Assembly (NCBI RefSeq): GCF_002211105.1
Contig: NZ_JPUA01000037.1
Coordinates: forward strand, 206,421-270,420
Direction of reading: 5' to 3'
Length of the DNA: 64,000 nucleotides
DNA from: Halomonas campaniensis
GTDB lineage: Bacteria; Pseudomonadota; Gammaproteobacteria; Pseudomonadales; Halomonadaceae
Below, piece after piece: positions 1-7,434 of this stretch; positions within the stretch are counted from its first letter, which is position 1; each line of letters starts with the position of its first letter. The notes below the pieces were generated by a model. The model worked only from the letters and a program-made list of their open reading frames with translations. It made no database searches and was not told the DNA's origin. Both the position numbers and the translations under genes were made by a program.

Positions 1-569
1 TCTCCATCAACGTCATCTTCGGCAACATGATGGAAGCCACAGCAGACGGTACGCTGATTCGCGTGGCCAACCCAGAGGCGCCTAGCGCTTTAACCTGGGC
101 CTGGATAGGCCCCTTCGTGGGCGCCCTGATCCGTCCGCTGGGCGGATGGATCTCCGACAAAGTGGGTGGCTCCATCGTTACCCAAATAATCTCTGCGGTC
201 ATGGTGGTCGCCTCTATCGCCACCGGCTACGTGATGATGCAGGCCTATAACGCCACCGATCCTAATCAATTCTTCTGGCTATTCCTGCTGCTATTCATCG
301 TGTTATTCGCCGCCAGTGGTATCGGCAACGGCTCTACCTTCCGCAGCATCGGGGTTATTTTCGACCAGCAGCAGAAAGGCCCGGTACTTGGCTGGACCTC
401 AGCCGTCGCTGCCTATGGCGCCTTCATCGCCCCACGGGTAATGGGCGAGCAAATCCAGGCCGGCACACCGGAACTTGCCATGTACGGCTTTGCGGTCTTC
501 TACGCCATCTGTCTGGTCATCAACTGGTGGTTCTACCTACGCAAAGGTGCCTACGTTAAGAACCCCTAA
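1..569 (+). CDS. narK: Nitrate/nitrite MFS transporter, NarK type, 3' part
   Basis: The reading frame is open from base 3, so the gene starts before the window and only the C-terminal part (about 189 residues) is seen. It contains five or so hydrophobic segments and the nitrate-porter signature GIGNGSTFRSIGVIF, which is the form found in E. coli NarK/NarU. A second conserved block (RPLGGWISDKVGG) is the loop motif of the major facilitator superfamily. Known for the family: inner-membrane nitrate/nitrite exchange feeding respiratory or assimilatory nitrate reduction. The next two genes, a universal stress protein and a second nitrate porter of the other subfamily, lie in the same direction and suggest a nitrate-respiration operon, whose reductase genes may lie upstream of the window (inference). 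Which transport mode it uses cannot be read from this fragment. Confidence 0.85.
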   Translation, partial: SINVIFGNMMEATADGTLIRVANPEAPSALTWAWIGPFVGALIRPLGGWISDKVGGSIVTQIISAVMVVASIATGYVMMQAYNATDPNQFFWLFLLLFIVLFAASGIGNGSTFRSIGVIFDQQQKGPVLGWTSAVAAYGAFIAPRVMGEQIQAGTPELAMYGFAVFYAICLVINWWFYLRKGAYVKNP

Positions 570-641
570 ATAGGGCTTGCTTCTTTACGCCCGGAGCCAA
601 ACTCCGGGTCTTCACCCCCTACCCCACTGCGGGAGGACACC

Positions 642-1100
642 ATGAAAATCATGATCGCCTATGACGGTTCGCGAAACGCCAAACTGGCTCTCGCTCAGGT
701 CGTCACTATGTTCCGCTGTAACCAACCATTGCTGGTACTGGTCGGCGTGGTGGAGAACCCACTCGACGCTACCGATAACAACGAGGCGCTTTTCCAGCAG
801 GAGCACGATGAGGTTAAACGGCACCTTCAAGAGGGTGTGGCATTCGCCATCGGCGAGGGCTTCCAAGCCGAGCAGCTTCTCGCCGAAGGGGATGCGCGCA
901 AGATGCTGCTGCAGGCCACTCGCAAACTCTCGCCAGACCTACTGGTGATTGCCCGCCATAGCCATCAACCGGACGGCGGCATCATCGCCAAGTCGTTGAC
1001 TTATTTCGTCGATGAACTCGATTACATGACTTTCGGCAGCGTCAGCTCATTCCTGGCCCGGCGCGCCGAGTGTCCCTTGTTGATCCTACCCAGCCCTTGA
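642..1100 (+). CDS. Universal stress protein (UspA family)
   Basis: A 152-residue single Usp domain. It opens with the usual beta strand MKIMIAYDGS and ends with GSVSSFLARRAECPLLIL, the family's C-terminal phosphate-binding turn and last strand. In ATP-binding members this turn reads G-2x-G-9x-G(S/T); here the first glycines are partly replaced (the stretch is TFGSVSS), so nucleotide binding is uncertain. The ribosome binding site GGGAGG lies 8 bases before the ATG. The gene sits between two nitrate transporters on the same strand, 72 bases after the first and 57 before the second, so it is probably co-transcribed. Usp genes are known next to anaerobic and nitrate-respiration genes in Pseudomonas. 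A role in anaerobic survival is inference. Confidence 0.85.
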   Translation: MKIMIAYDGSRNAKLALAQVVTMFRCNQPLLVLVGVVENPLDATDNNEALFQQEHDEVKRHLQEGVAFAIGEGFQAEQLLAEGDARKMLLQATRKLSPDLLVIARHSHQPDGGIIAKSLTYFVDELDYMTFGSVSSFLARRAECPLLILPSP

Positions 1101-1157
1101 GCAGCCCCTCCCCCTCCTTTGGTAAAGACCACCTTTGGGACACAGGACGATACGACC

Positions 1158-2651
1158 ATGAAAGTTTCCGCTGTATTCAAGTTTCGCAGCCCCGAGATAC
1201 GGGCCTTGCACCTGACCTGGATTGCCTTCTTTATTACCTTTTACGTGTGGTTCAACATGGCGCCGCTCGCGTCGAGCATGCTCAAGAGCGTCGACTGGCT
1301 GACCACGGATGATCTCAAGCTGTTCGCCATCTGCAACGTCGCCTTGACCATTCCCGCCCGCATCATCGTTGGCATGGCGCTGGATCGGTTCGGCCCGCGA
1401 CGGGTGTTCTCGGTGCTCATGGTCACTATGGCGCTACCGGCGTTGGCGTTTGCATTCGGTAACAGCATGACGCAGCTGCTGGTGGCGCGCCTGGTACTGA
1501 GTTCGATTGGTGCCAGCTTCGTGGTGGGTATCCACATGACGGCGCTGTGGTTCAAGCCGAAAGACATCGGCTTCGCTGAAGGCTTCTACGCTGGCTGGGG
1601 TAACTTCGGCTCCGCCGTGGCGGCCATGTCGCTGCCAACTATCGCCCTGAGCATGTATGGCGGCCCCGATGGCTGGCGCTGGGCAATCGCGCAAAGTGCT
1701 ATTGTTATGGCCGCTTACGGTGTTTACTACTGGTTCGCGATTACCGATGGTCCGGATGCCCAGGCTCACCGCAAGCCACGCAAATCCGCTGCCATGGAAG
1801 TGAGCTCCTGGGGCGATATGATCAAGCTGATCATCTGGACGGTTCCACTAGTCGGCGTACTCGCTATCCTGGTTTGGCGTATTCAGTATATGGGCTATTT
1901 ATCCGTCACCGGTGCTGTCGTCGCTTACCTGGTCATCGTAGCGATCGTTATTTATCAGATCGTACAGATTCTGCGGGTCAACCTGCCAATCCTGCGCAAG
2001 GGAGTACCCGAGGATGATAAATACTCATTTAACAGCGTGGCCGCGCTTAACAGCACTTACTTTGCCAACTTCGGTGCGGAACTGGCTGTGGTATCGATGC
2101 TGCCCATGTTCTTTGAGGAGACCTGGGGCCTGAATGCGGCTACAGCCGGCCTGATCGCTGCATCGTTCGCGTTCGTCAATCTGGTGGCGCGCCCCATGGG
2201 CGGCATGGTTTCCGACCGCATGGGTAACCGGCGTTTTGTGATGCTGTGCTACATGTTTGGCATTAGCGTTGGGTTCTTGCTGATGGCCATGCTCAATTCG
2301 AGTTGGCCACTCATTCTGGCCATTGCGGTGACCATCGGCACCTCGATTTTCGTACAAGGGGCTGAGGGGGCAACCTTTGGTATCATTCCCTCCATCAAGC
2401 GCCGTATCACCGGCCAGATATCCGGCATGGCTGGCGCCTACGGTAATGTGGGCGCGGTGGTCTATCTAACCATCTTTACGTTTGTCACACCGTCGCAGTT
2501 CTTCTACATCATCGCCACTGGCGCTTTCATTAGCTGGTTGATCTGTTTGGTATGGCTCAAGGAGCCAGAAGGCGCTTTTGACGACGAGTACTATGTTTCT
2601 TCAGTCGATAGAGATATCGAAGAGCAGGCACTGCAGAGTGCTAAGCGCTAA
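1158..2651 (+). CDS. narK: Nitrate/nitrite MFS transporter, NrtP/NarK1 type
   Basis: A 497-residue, 12-helix major facilitator. The signature near residue 400, GAEGATFGIIPSIKRR followed by GAYGNVGAVVY, is the nitrate signature of the NrtP/NasA subfamily, unlike the NarK-type signature in the gene at the window start. An extra loop with further hydrophobic segments (about residues 210-290) separates the two six-helix halves. The open frame reaches back to a TTG at 1119, but the ATG at 1158 is preceded by AGGA at a 10-base distance and starts the conserved N-terminus, so it is preferred. In Paracoccus the two subfamilies (NarK1 and NarK2) are fused in one protein; here they are separate genes with usp between. 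A hairpin follows the stop. Proton-coupled nitrate uptake is the family role; not tested here. Confidence 0.88.
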   Translation: MKVSAVFKFRSPEIRALHLTWIAFFITFYVWFNMAPLASSMLKSVDWLTTDDLKLFAICNVALTIPARIIVGMALDRFGPRRVFSVLMVTMALPALAFAFGNSMTQLLVARLVLSSIGASFVVGIHMTALWFKPKDIGFAEGFYAGWGNFGSAVAAMSLPTIALSMYGGPDGWRWAIAQSAIVMAAYGVYYWFAITDGPDAQAHRKPRKSAAMEVSSWGDMIKLIIWTVPLVGVLAILVWRIQYMGYLSVTGAVVAYLVIVAIVIYQIVQILRVNLPILRKGVPEDDKYSFNSVAALNSTYFANFGAELAVVSMLPMFFEETWGLNAATAGLIAASFAFVNLVARPMGGMVSDRMGNRRFVMLCYMFGISVGFLLMAMLNSSWPLILAIAVTIGTSIFVQGAEGATFGIIPSIKRRITGQISGMAGAYGNVGAVVYLTIFTFVTPSQFFYIIATGAFISWLICLVWLKEPEGAFDDEYYVSSVDRDIEEQALQSAKR

Positions 2652-2674
2652 TCGTTAGAGTTCTCGGAAATTCT

Positions 2675-2705
2675 AGGCACTGTCCAAGATCCAGACAGTG
2701 CCTTT
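2675..2705. terminator. Hairpin between convergent narK and marR
   Basis: A perfect 10-bp stem (AGGCACTGTC / GACAGTGCCT) with a 9-base loop, followed by TT and then A-rich sequence on the plus strand. It lies 24 bases after the narK stop and between two converging genes, so it probably ends transcription from both sides. The T tract is short in either direction. Confidence 0.6.
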
Positions 2706-2789
2706 AAAAGCCAAAATAGTGACCTTCAGAGCGCACTTAATTAGGAGTCGTGATGTATATTGGCTATATTCAACTTCTTAAGCTCTGCA

Positions 2790-3206
2790 TTAAGTGGACT
2801 TATTCCAACCAGGAAATGGCGTCTCCTCCTGCAAATGACGCAACTCAGGTTGATGAGCTTCAGCGATTTGCGTTACCCGATTCACGCCCTCTTCCAATAA
2901 ATGCACTTCTATTTGGCGGCGATCCTCACGCCCTTGCCGCCGCACAACCAATGATAGCTGCTCACAGCGATCAACTAGCGCCACCACCCCATGATGTTTT
3001 GATTGAAGCCGTTCCGCTAGCTCCCCCACCGTCGCCCAGTCTCTTCCATGGAAACCACGAAGATGTAGCAATAGTTGATACTGCAAGGGCGTCAGCCCAT
3101 AGCGGCGACAGATATCTTCACTATGGCGAAGAAAGCAACGCAACCGGTAACGAAATTGCGACAACCTTTCAAAGTCGCTTTTATCAAGTGTTTGGGGGTT
3201 ATTCAT
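2790..3206 (-). CDS. MarR family transcriptional regulator
   Basis: A 138-residue protein with the MarR winged-helix layout: N-terminal dimer helices, a helix-turn-helix around WATVGELAERL with recognition helix SKHHGVVALVDRCEQ, and a wing with the conserved DRR (GREDRRQIEVHLLEEG). It starts at an ATG with a GAGA-type ribosome binding site. It is transcribed away from the Yip1-like gene at 3336, and the shared intergenic region holds a 6-5-6 inverted repeat across the -10 box of that gene. MarR proteins bind such palindromes as dimers and release them when a small ligand or oxidant binds. Repression of the divergent gene is therefore likely, but the ligand is unknown. There is only one Cys, so a disulfide switch of the OhrR two-Cys type is not indicated. 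Confidence 0.88.
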   Translation of the reverse strand: MNNPQTLDKSDFERLSQFRYRLRCFLRHSEDICRRYGLTPLQYQLLLHLRGFHGRDWATVGELAERLQSKHHGVVALVDRCEQLSLVVRRQGREDRRQIEVHLLEEGVNRVTQIAEAHQPELRHLQEETPFPGWNKST

Positions 3207-3279
3207 TTTTCATTTCTCTTAGCCACATATTCAACTATCACGTATTGGCCCATTAAATTAATAGCGCCTTTAAAAAACA

Positions 3280-3299
3280 ATATCACACCATGATATAAT
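3280..3299 (+). promoter_or_regulatory. Extended -10 promoter with overlapping MarR-type operator
   Basis: Bases 3291-3299 read TGATATAAT, an extended -10 box (TG-n-TATAAT) about 37 bases before the Yip1-like ATG; no good -35 is seen. The inverted repeat ATATCA-CACCA-TGATAT (3280-3296) overlaps it. The half-site length and spacing suit a MarR dimer, and marR starts 74 bases to the left on the other strand. Binding is inference. Confidence 0.5.
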
Positions 3300-3335
3300 A
3301 TGCCATTGAGCTTATCCCTCTAGGAGGAGGCTGAA

Positions 3336-3908
3336 ATGAGAGCACTCACTTTGCTTAAATTACCCTTCAACCATCGTGAAAGCTGGAAAGAGCTACAGGC
3401 TTCCTCCCCCTCCATTCCTTTACTAGCGTGGCTGGTGGTGTTACCCATGTCTCTCTTGCCGCCGGTAATGCTCTATTATGCAGGCACCCATTACGGCGAT
3501 GCATTTATGGCGGGTTTTGCTGACCGAGAGTGGCGTTTTCTCACGACAATTATTTTCCTAGCAGAGATATTGAGTTTTTTCGTTATCGGCTGGGTAATCT
3601 ACGCTGTAGTCAATGGAACGGATGAACTATCTATCAGCTATCAAGATGCCTATTTACTCGCTGTGCTTGTACCACTACCATTATTCATTTCATCGTTGGC
3701 ACTTTTGGCACCCAACCTTTTGTTCAACGTAGTGGTGATACTCACTGCGCTGGGCATCTCTTGCAGCTTGATTTATCACGGCTTACAAGCACTGTGTACG
3801 TGTACGCATCGAGACTTTGATGTGGCGACTATCTCGGCCACTTACACGATTATGGCAGCCAGTGCTTTAGGGTGGGGGATTCTATTTGCTGTTATCTGGG
3901 CTTATTAA
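3336..3908 (+). CDS. Yip1 family membrane protein
   Basis: A 190-residue membrane protein with about five hydrophobic segments (near residues 28-50, 66-88, 107-125, 128-150, 168-190) and the short conserved N-terminal region ending in a Trp (HRESWKEL) typical of the bacterial Yip1/DUF1282 family. The ribosome binding site is unusually strong (TAGGAGGAGG, 6 bases before the ATG). It is read from a promoter overlapped by a likely MarR operator, so it is probably under the divergent regulator. The function of bacterial Yip1 proteins is not established. Base composition is more AT-rich than the flanking housekeeping genes. It converges on the DUF488 gene with an 11-base gap and no terminator between. 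Confidence 0.75.
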   Translation: MRALTLLKLPFNHRESWKELQASSPSIPLLAWLVVLPMSLLPPVMLYYAGTHYGDAFMAGFADREWRFLTTIIFLAEILSFFVIGWVIYAVVNGTDELSISYQDAYLLAVLVPLPLFISSLALLAPNLLFNVVVILTALGISCSLIYHGLQALCTCTHRDFDVATISATYTIMAASALGWGILFAVIWAY

Positions 3909-3919
3909 GCCAATTCAGC

Positions 3920-4351
3920 TTAATGATGCGAAATGGGCAATATGTGCGCCAGACAGGGTGAAGAGCACAATTCTCGGTCACTCGCGTCTTCCTCTTCCAG
4001 CGCTGATAGCGCCAGCTCTTTGATTACTGGAAGGTGGGAATCTTCAATTTCACGAGCGGCGGTTAGTAGGGTAACTCGCCCCGCTCGTGCGAATCTCATT
4101 AAAGGCAGTAGCTTATCGTGGCATGCCTTCAGCTCACGCCTGTAGCGCTCAAGAAAGAGTGATTTACTGATTTTTTGCTGTCGATACTGACGCCATAATT
4201 GAGACGCAGGCGCTATTTCCGGGTACCACTCATTCAGCGCCAGTAAACTGGGAGACAACCCGCTAGGACATAACCGATCAACCAACACCCGAGTGCCGTC
4301 GTGATCCTCTATCGGCGCATATATACGCTTTAGCATGATTTCATACGACAT
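3920..4351 (-). CDS. DUF488 family protein
   Basis: A 143-residue protein with the DUF488 (YeaO-like) features: an opening RIYAPIEDHDGTRVLVDRL, then a Trp-rich middle (NEWYPEIAP, LWRQYRQ) and the C-terminal strand GRVTLLTAARE with conserved Ala-Ala-Arg-Glu. In most members the first block reads DRLWPRGL with a basic residue; here it is DRLCPSGL, so the conserved Trp and Arg are replaced. The C-terminal 30 residues (after DSHLPVIKELAL) are a short acidic and Cys-containing tail. No biochemical function is established for the family. A GGAGA ribosome binding site lies 10 bases before the ATG. The gene converges with the Yip1-like gene. Confidence 0.75.
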   Translation of the reverse strand: MSYEIMLKRIYAPIEDHDGTRVLVDRLCPSGLSPSLLALNEWYPEIAPASQLWRQYRQQKISKSLFLERYRRELKACHDKLLPLMRFARAGRVTLLTAAREIEDSHLPVIKELALSALEEEDASDRELCSSPCLAHILPISHH

Positions 4352-4483
4352 CGTTTATATATCTCCGCCAGCGCGCACATGGCTTCAGCGAGTAAATCTA
4401 TATAGGTACTAAAATAGCAGCAAACGTGCCAAGCTCGGAACTGCTAATAGCTTTAAATTAATAATTCGAAAACTTGGACAAGC

Positions 4484-4524
4484 AAAAAAAAACCGCCGAT
4501 TGGTTTTACCCAAATCGGCGGTTT
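4484..4524 (-). terminator. Terminator of tRNA-Pro
   Basis: A 12-bp stem (AAACCGCCGATT / AATCGGCGGTTT) with an 11-base loop. On the minus strand it follows the tRNA 3' end by 11 bases and is followed by nine T. The plus strand also has five T after the stem, so it could work in both directions. Confidence 0.85.
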
Positions 4525-4535
4525 TTAATAATTTT

Positions 4536-4612
4536 TGGTCGGAGCGACAGGATTCGAACCTGCGACCTTTGCAACCCCATTGCAACGCGCTACCAAGCTG
4601 CGCCACGCTCCG
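4536..4612 (-). tRNA. tRNA-Pro (anticodon GGG)
   Basis: A 77-base gene on the minus strand with encoded CCA. The acceptor stem CGGAGCG pairs with CGCTCCG; the D arm has GCGC/GCGC; the anticodon stem TTGCA/TGCAA closes a 7-base loop ATGGGGT giving anticodon GGG; the T arm has GCAGG-TTCGAAT-CCTGT. It resembles E. coli tRNA-Pro GGG. A terminator follows directly. No second copy of the 3' end was seen nearby, so there is no sign of an integrated element. Confidence 0.95.
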
Positions 4613-4655
4613 CTGTCTTTATTGGCCGCTACATCTTTGCCTCAAGACGGTGCGT

Positions 4656-4684
4656 ATACTAGCGGTTTCTTGGATAAATGAAAA
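4656..4684 (-). promoter_or_regulatory. Possible promoter of tRNA-Pro
   Basis: On the minus strand TTTTCA and TAGTAT are separated by 17 bases, about 44 bases before the mature tRNA 5' end. Each box matches the sigma-70 consensus in 4 of 6 positions. Confidence 0.4.
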
Positions 4685-4744
4685 GCCCTTATAGCGCTTT
4701 CTTTTCAAGTATTTGTCACACACCGCTATAAATCTCATCAGCCT

Positions 4745-5566
4745 TTATGGCTTGCGTTGATCAGCCTCAAGCAACAGATAGGCCATGGCGTCATATACAC
4801 CGGGGGCCGTTACGATTAAATGGTCTGGATAAATGTCTTCTGGTACCGCTGGGGGTACAGGGTATAAGTGCCCTACACGCGCGCCGGCTTCCCGAGCAAT
4901 AACCCAGCCTGCAACAAAATCCCAGGGCGAAACACTTTCGTAGTATGCATCCAGGCGACCGCAGGCTACATCGCATAAATCGAGCGCTGCTGCGCCATTA
5001 CGACGTACGTCCTGGCACTCAGATAACACGGCTTCCAACCGCTTCAAAAGCTGCTTACGCTCCTCTTTACGATAGGGGAAACCTGTCCCCACCAAGGTGT
5101 GAGCCAGTGAATCAGCACTACTAGGCTGTATGGGTTTGCCGTTGCAAAAAGCACCAGCACCTTCGGCAGCGCTAAAGGTCTCACCCAAAAACGGCGCATG
5201 CACAACGCCCACTTTGGCGACGCCCGCTTCCATCCAGCCAATGGAGACCGCTACATGGCGAAGCCCTTGAGCGAAATTAACCGTGCCATCGATGGGATCC
5301 ACCACCCACAGTTTTGGCGCCGTTTCATGCAAAGCGCTCTCGGGGGCAAGTTCTTCACTCAGCCGCGCTTCTCCGGGGAAGTGCTCCTCCAGGCGCTGAC
5401 TAATCAGCTTGTCCACGGCCACATCCACATCGGTGACCAGTTCGTTATCCTTTTTTAAACGCTGGGCAAAGTCCTGCTGCTCCCGCGCCTTGATTATCAT
5501 CTGCCCCGCTTCTTCAGCAATAGCGATAGTAATTTCAAGACGCGCGGCTAGTGTGTGGTCGCTCAT
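4745..5566 (-). CDS. Inositol monophosphatase family protein
   Basis: A 273-residue enzyme of the Mg-dependent, lithium-sensitive sugar phosphatase family. The metal-binding motifs are intact: LSEE (about residue 70), DPIDGTVNF (about residue 90) and SPWDFVAGW (about residue 214). Such enzymes hydrolyse myo-inositol phosphate, or in other branches 3'-phosphoadenosine phosphate or NADP. The length and motif spacing suit the SuhB branch, but the sequence departs from SuhB enough that I do not assign that symbol. A GGGAG ribosome binding site precedes the ATG by 7 bases. It is a single gene with its 3' end facing tRNA-Pro and its 5' end 94 bases from the cigR-like stop. Confidence 0.85.
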   Translation of the reverse strand: MSDHTLAARLEITIAIAEEAGQMIIKAREQQDFAQRLKKDNELVTDVDVAVDKLISQRLEEHFPGEARLSEELAPESALHETAPKLWVVDPIDGTVNFAQGLRHVAVSIGWMEAGVAKVGVVHAPFLGETFSAAEGAGAFCNGKPIQPSSADSLAHTLVGTGFPYRKEERKQLLKRLEAVLSECQDVRRNGAAALDLCDVACGRLDAYYESVSPWDFVAGWVIAREAGARVGHLYPVPPAVPEDIYPDHLIVTAPGVYDAMAYLLLEADQRKP

Positions 5567-5660
5567 TGAATCTCCCTTTAGAACGCGATGCTGCTATGAG
5601 TCTCTACCATAAGCCGCCGAGATGTAATTTTCGAGTCAAACCGACTTCCAGCGGTAGTGG

Positions 5661-6095
5661 TTAGCGCAATACGTCTACCAAAACATCCACAACGATGCGC
5701 GTGGCTGCTTCGATTAACACCACATCAGCGCCAACACGCTCCCACTCATAGCCTGGGTAGTTCGGCAACTGAGACGCTAGCTGGCCATCAAAACGCTTGG
5801 CGATACCTGGAGGCAAGGGTTTGCCACGCTCAAAATTGCGTTGGATACCTGGCGGTAACGCTTCGGCTCGCGGTGCATCATGTCGGCTCAGTAACTGGCG
5901 TAGTTCGCGTTCGTTGATGCGCGGTAAATCAACCCGCTCATCCCGGGAGTGACCATGTCGGTTAGATTCATGCTGCTGGGGCTGGCCCTTATCACGGGCG
6001 CCGTGGGCCGGAGCATGGGCAGGTTGGGCAAAGGCTGCGCTATTGAGCAGCAATGCGCCAAGCGCGCTTATAGCAATCAGTTTTATGGGGTTCAC
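5661..6095 (-). CDS. CigR-like periplasmic protein
   Basis: A 144-residue exported protein. A signal peptide (residues 1-23, ending AAFA) is followed by a His/Arg/Gln-rich spacer and then the core seen in CigR-family proteins: LPPGIQRNFERGKPLPPGI, LPNYPGYEWERVGADVVLI and a hydrophobic C-terminal helix. CigR of Salmonella is an envelope protein that restrains virulence functions; what the family does in free-living bacteria is not known. The start is a GTG with GGAG 6 bases upstream. Both lie in a perfect 12-bp inverted repeat (6093-6130), so translation is likely to be controlled. No in-frame ATG is near the 5' end. Confidence 0.75.
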   Translation of the reverse strand: MNPIKLIAISALGALLLNSAAFAQPAHAPAHGARDKGQPQQHESNRHGHSRDERVDLPRINERELRQLLSRHDAPRAEALPPGIQRNFERGKPLPPGIAKRFDGQLASQLPNYPGYEWERVGADVVLIEAATRIVVDVLVDVLR

Positions 6096-6130
6096 TGTAA
6101 GCTCCTCGCTTAAGGTTAGAGCTTACAGTG
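6093..6130 (-). promoter_or_regulatory. Hairpin covering the cigR-like start codon
   Basis: On the minus strand CACTGTAAGCTC and GAGCTTACAGTG form a perfect 12-bp inverted repeat with a 14-base loop. The second arm contains part of the GAGGAG ribosome binding site and ends with the GTG start codon. In the mRNA this would close the start site. The same palindrome could instead be a protein-binding operator. Confidence 0.6.
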
Positions 6131-6171
6131 TAGAGAACAAATGCGTAGAGATTGAGGAAGGAAGAGGGAGT

Positions 6172-6627
6172 TTACGAACGACAGCTACCGGGTAAGTATT
6201 TTGCATCCATCGGTTGCTGCTGCGCTGGCATACAACGCCAAGTGATTGAGCCTTCACCCGCCCTCACTTCTATACGAAAACGGTTATTCCGAATCGCTTG
6301 AGAGACTGGCGCTGCGTTTTTCATGCGAATACCAATATCGACTCCATCCCCACCGTCGGTAGTATAGTAGTCAATCGAGTCGATATACTGGGTTTGATTA
6401 ACTAGCTCAGACTGGTTGAGAAGATTGCCAGAGCCAAAGCTGCCTTCAAGAGCGTAACGCTCACCCAGCTCGCTCTTAACACCGCTTAGTACGTTGAGCG
6501 CCTCAGAGACCTGCGCCCGCGCGGTGTAATTTTGATATTGGGGCACAGCGATGGAAGCCAGCACTCCTATAATCGCCACGACAATCATAAGCTCTATCAA
6601 GGTAAAGCCATGTTGGGGCTTTGACAT
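6172..6627 (-). CDS. pilA: Type IV pilin (second of a tandem pair)
   Basis: A 151-residue type IVa prepilin. A 7-residue leader ends in Gly and is followed by [20 protein letters not shown], the hydrophobic N-terminal helix; Glu5 of the mature protein is present. PilD is expected to cut after the Gly and methylate the Phe. Two Cys near the end (WRC and GSC) can form the disulfide-bonded D region loop. A GGAG ribosome binding site lies 7 bases upstream. It follows another pilin on the same strand with a terminator-like hairpin between, so it may be expressed at a different level. The N-terminal 50 residues nearly match the other pilin while the head domains differ. It could be a minor or alternative major subunit. 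Confidence 0.9.
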   Translation of the reverse strand: MSKPQHGFTLIELMIVVAIIGVLASIAVPQYQNYTARAQVSEALNVLSGVKSELGERYALEGSFGSGNLLNQSELVNQTQYIDSIDYYTTDGGDGVDIGIRMKNAAPVSQAIRNNRFRIEVRAGEGSITWRCMPAQQQPMDAKYLPGSCRS

Positions 6628-6654
6628 CTTTCTACTCCGTGCCGACCTTTATAT

Positions 6655-6676
6655 TAAAAGGGGCCAAAAGGCCCCC
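6655..6676 (-). terminator. Terminator between the two pilin genes
   Basis: On the minus strand GGGGCC-TTTT-GGCCCC is followed by TTTTAATAT, between the stop of the first pilin (6700) and the start of the second (6627). A tetraloop hairpin with a short T tract; it may reduce rather than stop read-through. Confidence 0.65.
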
Positions 6677-6699
6677 TTACTAATTTTTAATTTGCTTTA

Positions 6700-7194
6700 C
6701 TAGCGACAGCCAGCGGGTAACCAATTGTCTTGTCCGCTAGGGCCTGCATTTTCACCTTCGCCGCTACTTTTCCATGAGCACACCCACCCATTAGTGGGGC
6801 TGGGCGTTGAATTAGAACCATCTGTAGCGTCTTCACTTCTAGGAGCAATAACCATAACGGAACCGTCAAGAGTACTCTCATCGCCAAACGTCACTTCTAA
6901 TTGCGAACCAGAGTAGGCAACACTACTAACATAACGACCTTTAGTGTCGTCGGTAGTAATTTCAGTAGCTTTTGGCATGGATCCCTGGAGCGTATACTGT
7001 TCAGCAATATCAGCACGTAAGCCCCCAGTAATAGTCAAAGCTTCACTAGCCTGGGCACGGGCGGTGTAGTTTTGGTATTGAGGTACAGCAAGAGAAGCCA
7101 ATACACCAATAATTGCAACGACGATCATCAGCTCAATCAGCGTAAAACCGCCTTGCTTGGGGTTCTGTGTATTAGGTTGTGCAGCATTCTGCAT
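6700..7194 (-). CDS. pilA: Type IV pilin (first of a tandem pair)
   Basis: A 164-residue type IVa prepilin. The open frame begins at 7227, but the ATG at 7194 has AGGAGA at a 7-base distance and is preferred. The leader ([16 protein letters not shown]) is 16 residues, longer than the usual 6-7, and ends in Gly before [20 protein letters not shown]. Two C-terminal Cys (WVC and AGC, about 25 residues apart) can form the D-region disulfide. The gene is transcribed away from pilB, with a 240-base region between. This position beside pilBCD is the usual place for the major pilin. The stretch of Ser, Thr and Asp before the disulfide loop is low in complexity and probably surface exposed (inference). 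Confidence 0.9.
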   Translation of the reverse strand: MQNAAQPNTQNPKQGGFTLIELMIVVAIIGVLASLAVPQYQNYTARAQASEALTITGGLRADIAEQYTLQGSMPKATEITTDDTKGRYVSSVAYSGSQLEVTFGDESTLDGSVMVIAPRSEDATDGSNSTPSPTNGWVCSWKSSGEGENAGPSGQDNWLPAGCR

Positions 7195-7434
7195 GAAGGC
7201 ATCTCCTGTGGGGGAAGGGCAAGCCATTGTAAGGAAAGTTAATCCTTAAAAAGAATTAGAAAATATTAAGGTTACGCTAGCTTACGTGATCTGTTTTTAC
7301 AACACGCTCTATTAACGTTATCGGCCCAGGCGGCTACCACTTTAGCGGATTAGGATTACCAGCCATTTAATGCCTGTAAACGCTAGTTTATGGTACAAGT
7401 AATACGCCTAAAACGATGTAAAACAGGTTTTTGA

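Noticed and set aside
2750..3256. 168-codon plus-strand open frame opposite marR
   Set aside because: It is antisense to a clear MarR protein, has no family features, and its composition follows from the other strand.
4536..4612. tRNA-Pro as an integration site for a mobile island
   Set aside because: No direct repeat of the tRNA 3' end and no integrase gene were seen on either side.
4650..4680. dif-like sequence starting GGTGCG
   Set aside because: Only the first few bases match; the inner palindrome of dif is absent.
7211..7220. GGGGAAGGG as an FtsK-orienting (KOPS) octamer
   Set aside because: A single match to a short degenerate motif says nothing; a skew analysis of the whole genome is needed.
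7195..7240. TGGC and TTGC on the minus strand before the first pilin, as a sigma-54 promoter
   Set aside because: The two elements are adjacent; the required spacing between GG at -24 and GC at -12 is not met.
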